Below are positions 37,531-47,138 of a stretch of DNA of 64,000 nucleotides, one piece after another. The stretch is from Helicobacter canis (GTDB taxonomy: Bacteria > Campylobacterota > Campylobacteria > Campylobacterales > Helicobacteraceae). A model generated the notes under the pieces. It worked only from the letters and a program-made list of their open reading frames with translations, was not told the DNA's origin and made no database searches. Position 1 is the stretch's first letter; every line of letters begins with the position of its first letter. The position numbers were made by a program, and so were the translations under genes. The stretch covers positions 434,001 through 498,000 of the forward strand of contig NZ_UGHV01000001.1 of NCBI RefSeq assembly GCF_900451095.1. The letters run 5' to 3'.

Positions 37531-39048
37531 ATGCACATATCTACAAAGCTATCACATTTAAAGAACAATCCTCATCAAGTATTCTTCTCCCTTGATCTTT
37601 GGCTTTTGGCTATTTGGGGCTTTTTGCTACTTGGTGTGGTCTCTAGGCTCTTTGTCTATCTTGATTGCCAAAATTTATGGCTAGATGAAGCATTTTTGGC
37701 AAAAAGTATTTACCACACGCCTTGGGGGCAGATTCTAGGCAAGCCACTTGAGTGGGGTCAAGCAACTCCGCTGGGATTTTTGCTTATCACCAAAGGGCTT
37801 GGCGAGATGTTTGGACACGGAGAAATGGTGCTGCGGTTTTTGCCATTTTGCGCTTCTGTGGCGTTGCTTTTTGTATTTTGGGCGATTACAAAAGAGCTGC
37901 TTGCACCTAAATGGCAGCTTGTGGCTATAATGATCTTTGTCGGCAGCAAAACGCTTGTATATTACGCCGCAGAGTTTAAGCAATACGAGATCGAAGCCCT
38001 GTGTAGTGCCATTTTGCTGCTGGCGTTTATAAGAGGGGCTAGATTTTCTACATTTTTGCTTCTAAGCGCGGTGGTCGTGTTGTTTTCTTATGGTGGGGTG
38101 TTTTTGATCTGTGGATTAGGTGCTGGCTATATCTACCGCCACAGACAGAATTTGCCGCATTTTATCAAGCACAATGTGCTTGCAGCCCTCGCCTTTAGCG
38201 TGTATTTCGCGCTGCTGTATTTCTACTATATCGCCCCTCAAGCAGTGCCGGGATTTAAGCAGTGGTGGGGGGCTCTGGCTGGATTCCCACCGATCAATCC
38301 CATAGAGCTTGTGCGGTGGCTTTCTGCGCAGTTTTTGCCAGCTATTAGGGATTTTGCCCTTGGTGGTAATATAAGAGCATTATGGCTTTTTGTGCTGCTC
38401 ACACTTCTTGGGGTGTTGTATATCGCTAGAGTCCAGCGCGCCCTTGTGGCTGGGCTTGTGTGCTTTGTAGCGATATATTGGCTGGCAGGGTTTATGAAGC
38501 TCTATGGCTTTGCCGTGCCTTATAATATCCTAGGTGCTAGGCTCGCACTTTTTTGGCAGCCATTATTTGTGCTTTGCGCAGCTTGCGGTATCGCGTGGCT
38601 CTATGAGAAGCTTGCTAAATCGCGGTTGGGGGGGGGCGCAAATATCTATCTCTTTGCAGCGATATTACTCTACATCGCTAGCATATCTATAAAAAACAAT
38701 CACCAAATCCTCACACACTCTTTCCCCAAGGGCGATATGAGCGCGCTTATCCTCCATACACAAAACAACATCAAGCCAGATGATGTCCTGCTTATGCAGC
38801 ACGCTACACAATCTGTCGCAGAGTATTATCAATATCGGCATAATTTCTACCCAGATCATACATATATCGCTACAAATGCGTGGGCAGGCTCGCTACTCCC
38901 ACTCATACAAGAATCCAAGCACGATAGAGTGTTTGCCATCTTGCAAAACAACGATCAGCAATACATTCAAGAGATCAAAGATACTTATCCGCACGCTATC
39001 CATTTGGATTCTGGATTTAGCTTATTTATCATCGATAAACATCAATGA
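37531..39048 (+). CDS. Phase-variable GT39-like membrane glycosyltransferase (ON as sequenced)
   Basis: 505 residues, ATG after AAGGAG. First helix, then the outer loop NLWLDEAFLAKSIYHT with Asp-Glu as in ArnT/PMT-type GT-C enzymes, and TPLGFLLITKGLGEMFG; about ten helices and a C-terminal soluble domain (QNNIKPDDVLLMQHATQSVAEY). It is a paralogue of the next gene. A G9 tract encodes LGGGA between the last helices; the frame is intact. It would move a sugar from a lipid-phosphate donor on the periplasmic side. It may be co-transcribed with the TRAP genes. Confidence 0.8.
   Translation: MHISTKLSHLKNNPHQVFFSLDLWLLAIWGFLLLGVVSRLFVYLDCQNLWLDEAFLAKSIYHTPWGQILGKPLEWGQATPLGFLLITKGLGEMFGHGEMVLRFLPFCASVALLFVFWAITKELLAPKWQLVAIMIFVGSKTLVYYAAEFKQYEIEALCSAILLLAFIRGARFSTFLLLSAVVVLFSYGGVFLICGLGAGYIYRHRQNLPHFIKHNVLAALAFSVYFALLYFYYIAPQAVPGFKQWWGALAGFPPINPIELVRWLSAQFLPAIRDFALGGNIRALWLFVLLTLLGVLYIARVQRALVAGLVCFVAIYWLAGFMKLYGFAVPYNILGARLALFWQPLFVLCAACGIAWLYEKLAKSRLGGGANIYLFAAILLYIASISIKNNHQILTHSFPKGDMSALILHTQNNIKPDDVLLMQHATQSVAEYYQYRHNFYPDHTYIATNAWAGSLLPLIQESKHDRVFAILQNNDQQYIQEIKDTYPHAIHLDSGFSLFIIDKHQ
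38628..38636 (+). repeat. Poly-G (9) contingency tract
   Basis: G9 preceded by GCTTGCTAAATCGCGGTT. The frame is intact; one base gained or lost would truncate the last 135 residues. Confidence 0.85.
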
Positions 39049-39309
39049 AATTGTTCTTGCGCGTGTAGCCCCTAGAATCCACTTTTTGAAGGGATTCGGC
39101 TTTGCGCGATAAAGCAGGGAGCTTGCCTTTTGCTTGTGCGATAGGCAACCAGCCTTATCTCCGCGCAAAAGGCGGCGCAACCCTGCTTTTTCATCGCAAA
39201 TCCTAGAATCCCAAAGCGGTGATGAAACAAGCCTAAAGCCCCTAGAATCCACTTTGAGATCCAAACTCTGCTATAATGCAAACCCTTACTTCAACACAAG
39301 CGAGAATCT
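39049..39309. repeat. Intergenic structured repeat and promoter
   Basis: A structured element at about 39094-39210 has arms AAAGCAGGG / CCCTGCTTT and GCCTTTTGC / GCAAAAGGC; its apex is AGGC-AACCA-GCCT (39143-39155), a variant of the AGAC hairpin. TAGAATCC words flank it. The -10 box TATAAT at 39272-39277 lies in a 60-nt stretch that also occurs before thiC. Confidence 0.8.
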
Positions 39310-40889
39310 ATGCAAACACAATGCAGTATGAAAAACTCTCTACACAACATAAACGCAAATAGCTCTCTTTGGACATACCTAGCCATTATGGCACTAGCCC
39401 TTGGCGTGCTTGCTAGAATCTACTGCTATATATGGCACAAGGATTTATGGCTTGATGAAGCGATGCTAGCTTTTAGTGTCTATGGCATTTCTTTTACAGA
39501 GCTATTTTTCACGCCGCTTCCTTTCACGCAGGCTGCGCCGCTTGGCTTCTTGCTTGTATCTAAGGCTTTGGGCGCGGTGTTTGGGTATAGTGAGTGGGTG
39601 CTGTATCTCCTGCCCTTTGTGTGTGGGCTTGGCTCGCTCATCTTGGCATATATGATTGGCAAAAGACTCTTTCCTCCCTTTGGGTGCTTTGTGTTTATCC
39701 TGCTTGTGGTGGGGAATATGGGACTTTTGCACTACACTACGGAATTTAAGCAATATGGGATCGAGGCATTTTGTAGCTTTCTAATGATATATATATATAT
39801 ATATATTCGCGTTTGGAGCAAGACTACAAGCCGCTCTATCTTAGCCTAAGCATTATTGTTTGCTCGCTTTTTGCCTATACGGCGATATTTCTTGGCGCGG
39901 CGATGTATTTGGCACTATTGATTGGGCATAGACATAGGATTCTAGGCTTTTTGCGATCGCATATCTTGCATTTTTTACTTTTGGGTGGATTTGTCGCGCT
40001 CTACTATCTGCTCTATATCCGCTATCAAAGGGTTGAGGGATTCTACACATATTGGCAGAGCTTCTTTCTCCCGCATTCCTTAAGCGCGTATCCAGCCTTT
40101 ATCAAAGGCACTTTGCTTGGCGTGCTTGAAGGCTTCACGCCCTTTATCAAGCCTGAAGCTGTGCCTGTGTATATGTGTATGGGGCTGCTTGGATTAGCGA
40201 TCGCCTATAAGCAATCGCGCTTTATTTTCACCCTGTGTATATGCGCGCTTGTGGTGTGGGTCGCGCTATCTTTATGTAGGATCTACCCCTTTGGGCATAG
40301 TGGCGTGATAGGCGGGCGACTCTCGCTCTATATGACGCCGATTTTTAATCTGCTGTGCTGCTACTTTTTGGTCGCGCTTTTTGGTCGCTGGAAGTGGGCT
40401 GGACTCGCGCTTGTGGCGGGGATCTTGGCAGTTACTCTGCTGCGCTATGGCAAGATCTACCCTAATTGGCACTATATCCAGCAGACCCACGCCCTTACCA
40501 CTACACTACAAACGCAAGCAAATAGCGATGATCTCGTGCTAATTTATCACGCTTCAAAGCCTGCGTTTTTGTATTACAGCTTTTTAGATGGCTATGGCAT
40601 AGCCGATACGCAAGATACAAAAAGCCCAAAAGTCTCGCAAACCTCACGACAATCCCCCTACACCGGCGTGCGATTCACCACCTTTGACAAAGACTTGACA
40701 CAATTAGAGCAGACCTTACGCCAAGCGCAGTCTAAGCGCGTATATCTGCTAATCTCCCACTATGAAGAAGAGTGGCTACAAGACTTGCGCGAGACTCTCT
40801 TGCGCCTAGATTCTAGCGCGCAATATATCCAAGGCAATGGCGGCTGGGGAAGCTACCTCATAGTCATTAGCCTAGATTCTCTCCCCTAG
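39310..40889 (+). CDS. Phase-variable GT39-like membrane glycosyltransferase (OFF as sequenced)
   Basis: Two frames split by (AT)10 join into about 525 residues with 9 or 12 units. Paralogue of the preceding gene: KDLWLDEAMLAFSVYG, QAAPLGFLLVSKALGAVFG and EFKQYGIEAFCSFL align with its NLWLDEAFLAKSIYHT, QATPLGFLLITKGLGEMFG and EFKQYEIEALCSAI. The AT repeat encodes IYIYIYI in a membrane helix, at the position where the paralogue has ILLLAFIRG. C-terminal soluble part contains QANSDDLVLIYHASKPAFLYY. The start may be this ATG or one 18 nt later. As sequenced the product stops at about residue 179. Confidence 0.78.
39787..39806 (+). repeat. (AT)10 contingency tract
   Basis: Twenty nt of AT followed by TCG. 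In frame at 9 or 12 units. Confidence 0.85.
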
Positions 40890-40967
40890 CTTCATTTTGA
40901 CTTTGACAATCCAGCTGACTGATGATTCTAGGGTATTGGTGTAAGAGCGCGTATTGGCAAACTCTGC

Positions 40968-40973
40968 TATAAT
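40968..40973 (+). promoter_or_regulatory. -10 box of thiC
   Basis: TATAAT 33 nt before the ATG. The surrounding 60 nt are copied, with changes, before the gene at 39310. No THI-box riboswitch is visible in the short leader. Confidence 0.6.
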
Positions 40974-41006
40974 GCAAGCCTTTACTTTAATATAAGCGAG
41001 AATCTA

Positions 41007-42365
41007 ATGAGAACACAATGGATACAAGAGCGTCAAAATGACCCTATAAAAACCCAGCTCCACTACGCCAAGCGCGGTATCATCACGCAAGAAATGCGCT
41101 ATATCGCTAATATCGAGCATTTAGACCCAGAGCTTGTGCGCAAGGAAGTCGCCAAAGGGCGGCTGATAATCCCAGCAAATATCAATCACACAAACCTTGT
41201 CCCTATGGGCATAGGCGTGGCACTGCGCACCAAAATCAACTCCAACATCGGCTCAAGCCAGATCTGCAACTCTGCAGATGAAGAAGTAGAAAAGCTCAAA
41301 GTCTCTATCAAATACGGCGCGGACACGGTGATGGACCTAAGCACCGGCGGCGATCTTGATAAAATCCGCACCGCTATCATAGGGGCTTCTAGCGTGCCTA
41401 TCGGCACTGTGCCGATGTATCAAATCCTGCACGATGTGCAAAATGATGTGCTAAAGCTAGATATTCCCACAATGCTCGCTACCTTAGAGAAGCAAGCGCG
41501 CCAAGGGGTGAGCTACTTCACTATCCATTGCGGATTTTTGCTCGCACATATGCCAGCAGTTTCTAGGCGCAAAATGGGCGTAGTATCGCGCGGCGGCAGC
41601 CTTATGGCAAGCTATATGCTGCATTATCATAGGGAAAATCCATTCTATGAAGCCTTTGATGAGATCCTAAAAATCTGTCAAAAATACGATGTCAGCCTAA
41701 GTCTAGGCGACTCTCTGCGCCCGGGCTGCTTGGCAGATGCCAGCGATGAGGCGCAGTTCGCCGAGCTAAAGGTGCTAGGCGAGCTGGCTAAACGCGCTTA
41801 TGAAGCTGATGTGCAAGTGATGATAGAAGGACCCGGACATGTCCCGCTTAATCAAATCGAGCGCAATGTCAAGCTGCAAAAGGAGTATTGCAACGAAGCT
41901 CCCTTTTATGTGCTAGGACCGCTTGTAACAGACATCGCCGCGGGCTATGACCATATCGCCAGCGCGATCGGGGCTTGCGTGGCGGCGTGGAAAGGCGTGG
42001 CTATGCTCTGCTATGTAACGCCAAAGGAGCATTTAGGGCTGCCCAATGCCAAAGATGTGCGAGAGGGGATCCTAGCCTACAAAATCGCCGCCCACGCCGC
42101 AGACATCGCACGCGGCAGGATCAAAGCAAGGGAGCGAGATGACGCGATGAGCGATGCGCGCTATGCCTTTAACTGGAACAAGCAATTCGAGCTAGCCCTA
42201 GACCCAGATAGAGCTAGGGAATACCACGATGAAGCCCTGCCGCAAGAAGTGTTTAAAGAAGCGGAATTTTGCTCGATGTGTGGTCCAAAGTTTTGCAGCT
42301 ACAAAATCACGCAGGATATTTTCAAGCAGTATGGCGATAAGGTAAAGGAGCTAGAGCAAGCCTAG
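41007..42365 (+). CDS. thiC: Phosphomethylpyrimidine synthase ThiC
   Basis: 452 residues. A radical-SAM enzyme converting aminoimidazole ribotide to the thiamine pyrimidine. The C-terminal [13 protein letters not shown] holds the three Cys of the 4Fe-4S cluster; [22 protein letters not shown] and [11 protein letters not shown] are family motifs. Full length for the short bacterial form. A single gene with a duplicated-type promoter leader. Thiamine genes are not adjacent. Confidence 0.97.
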   Translation: MRTQWIQERQNDPIKTQLHYAKRGIITQEMRYIANIEHLDPELVRKEVAKGRLIIPANINHTNLVPMGIGVALRTKINSNIGSSQICNSADEEVEKLKVSIKYGADTVMDLSTGGDLDKIRTAIIGASSVPIGTVPMYQILHDVQNDVLKLDIPTMLATLEKQARQGVSYFTIHCGFLLAHMPAVSRRKMGVVSRGGSLMASYMLHYHRENPFYEAFDEILKICQKYDVSLSLGDSLRPGCLADASDEAQFAELKVLGELAKRAYEADVQVMIEGPGHVPLNQIERNVKLQKEYCNEAPFYVLGPLVTDIAAGYDHIASAIGACVAAWKGVAMLCYVTPKEHLGLPNAKDVREGILAYKIAAHAADIARGRIKARERDDAMSDARYAFNWNKQFELALDPDRAREYHDEALPQEVFKEAEFCSMCGPKFCSYKITQDIFKQYGDKVKELEQA

Positions 42366-42925
42366 ATCGGCTCTAAGCCATACGATTTTAACAATTTGTG
42401 TGGATTCAAAAAGTGGATTCTAGGCACTTTTGAGCGTTGTTGTTAGAATCCACTTTTTTATCGTCATCGCGAGCGAATGAAACGAGCGTGGTGATCCATA
42501 GAATCCACTTGATGAGATACTTCGCTGCTATGACAAGGGACTAGGTTGGTGTGACTAGAATCCACTTTTGAAAAATGGATTCTAGGCTGTGGATCGCCAC
42601 GCTCGTTTCACTCGCTCGCGATGACGGGAAAAGGGTTTCATCGGCTCGCGATGACAGGGAGTCGGCTTGTGGTTTGGATTTGCTAGAATCCACTTTTGCA
42701 AAAGTGGATTCTAAGGCTTGCGCGGTGTGGATTACTAAAGAAGCTGCGGCTTTGGCTTGCTTTACCTTGTTTGTGGAGTTTATGGATTGCCACGCCGCTA
42801 CTACCACAGCGGCTCGCGATGACAGAAATGCCGAAGTTTCAAAAGTGGATTCTAGTGTTTGGTGGATCTAGCTTGATTGCTAGAATCCACTTTTAAGAAA
42901 TGTGTAGAAGCAGATCTAGCTCGCC
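42366..42925. repeat. Intergenic repeat field between thiC and yceI-like gene
   Basis: Nine TAGAATCC/GGATTCTA words, several as perfect inverted pairs (CTAGAATCCACTTTTGC against its complement near 42684-42715; another near 42555-42582), with GTCATCGCGAGCG-type modules between and one CTAAAGAAGC unit. Probably also terminates thiC. No gene seen. Confidence 0.8.
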
Positions 42926-43507
42926 CTACTTCACCGGCGCGCTGAAGTAGATCTCTACTTGTGTCCAGCTTCTGCCCTCGTGTAGTGTCTCGCACGCTTT
43001 AGCAAGCTTGGCAAACGCCTCACTAAGCCCAAAATCCAGCACATCAATCACGCCCTTTGCTGTGAGTGTGCCGTTTTGGATCGTGTATTGCATAGGGACT
43101 TTTTGGCTTTTGCCATTCATCGATACGCTTGCTAGCATTGTGCCTAAATTCTCCCCTGCTACGACTTCTCTAAAGACCACGCGGATAAGCTGCTTGCCCT
43201 TTTTGTCCTGCTTAAATTGGGAGAAAAAGTTTGCCTTTAGGCTTGTATCTTTGGCTGCATCGCCGAGATTTATGGCATTTGCCTCCATTGTAGCACTTGC
43301 TCCTTCTAGCTGGAGAGCTATGCTATCGCCCTTTTTGAACTTAAAGACAATATTATTAAATGTCCCGCCAACGGCAAGCTTTTTAGGCGACTTATAGGCG
43401 GTGAACCCCGCCTTGGCATTGGCTGTGTCAATGCTCTTGGCAGAAAGCATTGAGAGAGAGGCTACTGCTAGGAGTGCTAGCACTTTGTGAAGTCCTAAAG
43501 ATCGCAT
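42926..43507 (-). CDS. YceI-family periplasmic protein
   Basis: 193 residues from the ATG after AAAGGAC; the frame extends upstream without a good ribosome site. Signal peptide (HKVLALLAVASLSMLSA) and a lipocalin-like beta domain: FTAYKSPKKLAVGGTFNNI, then alternating strands. YceI proteins bind isoprenoid-type lipids in the periplasm; the function in Helicobacter is not clear. Stands alone, convergent with the thiC repeat field. Confidence 0.8.
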   Translation of the reverse strand: MRSLGLHKVLALLAVASLSMLSAKSIDTANAKAGFTAYKSPKKLAVGGTFNNIVFKFKKGDSIALQLEGASATMEANAINLGDAAKDTSLKANFFSQFKQDKKGKQLIRVVFREVVAGENLGTMLASVSMNGKSQKVPMQYTIQNGTLTAKGVIDVLDFGLSEAFAKLAKACETLHEGRSWTQVEIYFSAPVK

Positions 43508-43667
43508 TGTAAGTCCTTTGATATGAAATGTGATAAGCAAGCATTGTAGCGCAAGTGCGCGCAATCTTAGCGCGTGGATTCTAGCGATGAGCTGCATTGG
43601 GTCATTTTGCTACATTTTGGGCTAGAATCTAGGGTAAAAGCGTTGGGGATTGTTTCTTAATATCTGC

Positions 43668-43673
43668 TATAAT
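43668..43673 (+). promoter_or_regulatory. -10 box of autotransporter gene
   Basis: TATAAT preceded by TATCTGC, 38 nt upstream of the GTG start and followed by ribosome site AGGGGAG. Confidence 0.6.
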
Positions 43674-43711
43674 GCGCGCGATGTTCGTAGAGAGTAAGCA
43701 AGGGGAGCAAT

Positions 43712-46700
43712 GTGAAACTAGTGCGATGTATGATAACTATTCTCGCTCATAAGTCGCGTGGTAATGGTATTTCTGGGGGGGGGGGAATATGCGCGCGCTG
43801 ATACTCGCCCCATTTGTGCTGGCTCTGGGGTTACCTGTCTTTGCGCAAGAGAGTGAAGATATAACAAATAGTGTTTATAACCTAAACAACAAAACCGACG
43901 CTACTGCAAAGACCTTTATAGTAAAAGATGTAGAAACCTACAAATCTGGCGACACAGAATTTACCCACAAATATGAAAATGGCGAACTTGTCTTTAACGG
44001 CAAGCTTACCTTTAATGTCGCAAGTGGCTGGGACTGCGTAGGGCTACCTTGTGGGAGCAAAATCACTGGAAACTTTGAAGCTAAAGAAATCAACCTAAAT
44101 GGCACCCAAATCGCGGCGGGGCGAGATGGGGCTATGGGGGTTGGAGTGTTTAACTTCACTGCCACAGATAAGCTCACTGCTAATAATCTCTCCCTAACTT
44201 TTGCTGCAACTAGCAGGAACTCCCACGCAAACTTCAAAGCAGATTCTATCTCTATGGAAAATGCGAAGTTTTATGTCAATGCTGGCGGACATACGCTGAA
44301 GTTTGAATCAAATAAAGACATAGATATAAAGGGCAGCAGCTCTTATATGAATCTCTATGCTGGCAGTGTCGCTTTTGGCGGAGCTACTGCGACATTTAAG
44401 GGGGAGAATCTAAACTTTGCAGGCACGATTGTGTTAGGGCGCGAAAACGACGGCTGGCTAGATTCTGCGCTAAATGGTGCGAAAATCTATGTAGAAGACA
44501 TCAAGGGCAAAGCAAGCTTTGGCACGATCAAATCGCGCAAGGGGCATATCATCGCCAATGGCAATATGTCTATCGATACGCTAGAAATCCTCCAATCCGC
44601 ACAAGGAGCAACAGGGAATGACATCAGCCCAGAATCTAGGCTATTTCTAAAAGACAATGGCACCTATACGATCAAAAATCTCACCCTACACGATGATCAA
44701 GCAAGCTCTCGAGCGTGGCTCTATGTCTATGGTGGGACAGGCTCTAGCTTGACAAGTGAGAATATCACGCTAGGGGTTAATGCTGCTTTCCATAGTGGTG
44801 GCATAGCAAACCTAACAAGCAAGAGCTTGACGCTAAAATCTGGGGCTGCTTTCCACGGCGGTGCTATCACACACACCAAGGTCGATACTATCACGCTAGG
44901 CAGCAATTCTGTCGCGCACTTTCACAACCTCACCCTAACCCCCGGTGGGCAGATTGTGATGGATGCTACCAACACCCAGCTCGTGCTAGATAATCAACTA
45001 GTCAATGGCACAAATGAAGCAGGCAAGCTAGAGCTAGGTGTATCGATTAAGGACTCTCACTTGCACAATGGCTATGGCAAGCCCCTACTTGCTATCACTA
45101 ATGCTGGGAACAATTTAGAAAACATTCATTTCAAAGCAGGCGAAGTAAAAAGGCTCATTGATGCAGGGGAGATTAAGTATAACTTTGTGGATTCTAGTGG
45201 GCAGACTTCTCTAATCCATTGCGATGGCAGTGAGAAAGAAAAATGCGAGAGTATCAAAAACCTTATAGGAATCTATGCGGGCAATATGCCTACACAAGAT
45301 CCTAATAACCCAGACTATGCCAAAGATCGCTATGATCTCTCTGCCATTGGGCTTAAATATGAAAAGGTGCTCACTTATAATTACATAGGGCTAAAGATTA
45401 GCTCTAATAATGCTAATAACCCCTATGAAATCGGCGATATTCGTTACTATCTCTATGAGAAATGTGGGCAAGAGTGTGTAGAGAAGATAGGCTCTATCTC
45501 TAACACTGCTACAATCACTCAAGAAGTGCAAACACAGCTTAGTGGCGATGGCAAGCAAATCTATGTGTATGAATACACAGATTCTAGTGGCAAGCTTAAT
45601 AAGGTCTTTTGCAACTCTACTGATGCAGAGCAATGTAAAAAAGACAACAACATCACAGAATCAAGCACCACTCTAACCCAATCTAATGCCACACAGGTAG
45701 AATCTGACATCTTTGAGTGGCTAAACTTTCTCTCTATCTATGATAAAGGTATCACTTGGACAGGAGCAAATGTCTTAAACTATGATTTAGACTTCTTCTT
45801 ACACACAGCCAATCAGCTTAACAACACCCTAGATCAAATCGCCTCTATTGATAGAAAGACTTCTACTTCTGCTTCTACAAGGCTTGCAGCAGATATTGCT
45901 AGGAGCAATCGCCTAGTCAAGCTCTCAAACTTTAACACAAACAATGCGAGCAATGCCTTTGCAGCTCTAAGGGCTAAGTCTCTAGCCCATCTCCCCCACT
46001 ATGCAGAATCTAGCAATATAGCAAGTGATACATCTCCTAGGAAAAACCCTGCCTTTTTGTATAAGTTTAGCAATCGCCACGACTTTATGAATAATATCTG
46101 GGCGACAGCCATTGGCAGCACAAGCTTTGTCAAAAATGGCAATGGCACGCTCTATGGACTAAATGTGGGCTATGACCGCTTTATCCCCCTAGGGGAGAAT
46201 GGGCTAATCCTTGGTGGCTCTACTTCCTATGGCTATGGGACTTACAGCGCAGATTTACTCAAAAACCACAGCCACAATGTCAATGCAGGATTCTACTCTA
46301 GGGCATTTATCGCTAATCACGAGATAGACTTCACTGCAAACTACACCCTAGGAGTGAATAATGAAGATATTGTTACAAGAGATAATGTCTGGCTTTCTTC
46401 TTTAGGACAAAGCTATGGCTACAACACCCACACAATCAACATCAATGCCCACTATGGCTACATCTTTGGCACAAGCAATAAATCCCTAGTCTTTAAGCCT
46501 ATGGGAGGACTTAGCTACTATGCTATCAATGTTGGTGAGATAAATGGTGGTGATAAATTTATCAACGCCAATCCAGAGTCAAATATCACACCAGATTCTA
46601 GCAATATCGCCATAGAAAGCCCCCATACACAAAGACACTTACTAGCTTTAATGCTTGCACTAGAGACAAGGCAGTATTTCTCTCAAGCTAGTTATTGGTT

Positions 46701-46950
46701 TATCAACATTGGAGCACAAAAAGACCTCTATATCTCTAATGGCAATAGAGAGCAGGTGCGGTTTGTGGGGAATAATTCTCTAAGCTATCGTAGTAATGAT
46801 GGGCTTAATACCCATTTGCTTGGCACAGCAGGTGGAGAAGTGCTACTAGGCAAGCAGACATTTATCAACTTTGCTTTAGGGACAAAGATAGGGCTAAGCT
46901 ATAAGGATATTAACCTAACAGCAAACCTAGGGGTTAGGTATGTGTTTTAG
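43712..46950 (+). CDS. Phase-variable autotransporter, VacA-like (OFF from the upstream start)
   Basis: From a GTG after AGGGGAG the frame encodes MKLVRCMITILAHKSRG and enters a G11 tract; with 12 or 9 G it joins the long frame and its signal peptide MRALILAPFVLALGLPVFAQ (total about 1079 residues). An internal ATG after the tract starts a 1053-residue protein whose only upstream ribosome-like sequence is the G tract. The passenger is a repetitive beta-helix with many alternating Ser/Thr/Asn strands; the last 280 residues are an autotransporter barrel starting near FMNNIWATAIGSTSF and ending GVRYVF with terminal Phe. Similar to VacA-like Helicobacter autotransporters. Host-interaction role is inferred. 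Confidence 0.85.
43775..43785 (+). repeat. Poly-G (11) contingency tract at autotransporter 5' end
   Basis: G11 preceded by GTAATGGTATTTCT and followed by AATATG. 12 or 9 G fuses the upstream start to the signal peptide. Confidence 0.85.
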
Positions 46951-47108
46951 GGACAGACACTGCATAAAGTCTAATGGATTCTAGCGATTGGTAGAGTAAT
47001 GTTACAAATCTCTATGCTTATTTGGTGATTTTGTTACTTTTTGGCTAGTTTTTTGCTTTTGCTTGGGATTTTGGTAGAAAATCCTACGCTTTACATCTCG
47101 CTGCCTAT

Positions 47109-47114
47109 TATAAT
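47109..47114 (+). promoter_or_regulatory. -10 box of cstA
   Basis: TATAAT 25 nt before the ATG, with AAAGGAG ribosome site between. Confidence 0.55.
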
Positions 47115-47138
47115 GGCTGGAAATCTACAAAGGAGCAA

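Noticed and set aside
41007-41030. TPP riboswitch before thiC
   Set aside because: The leader after the -10 box is only about 35 nt and shows no THI-box sequence.
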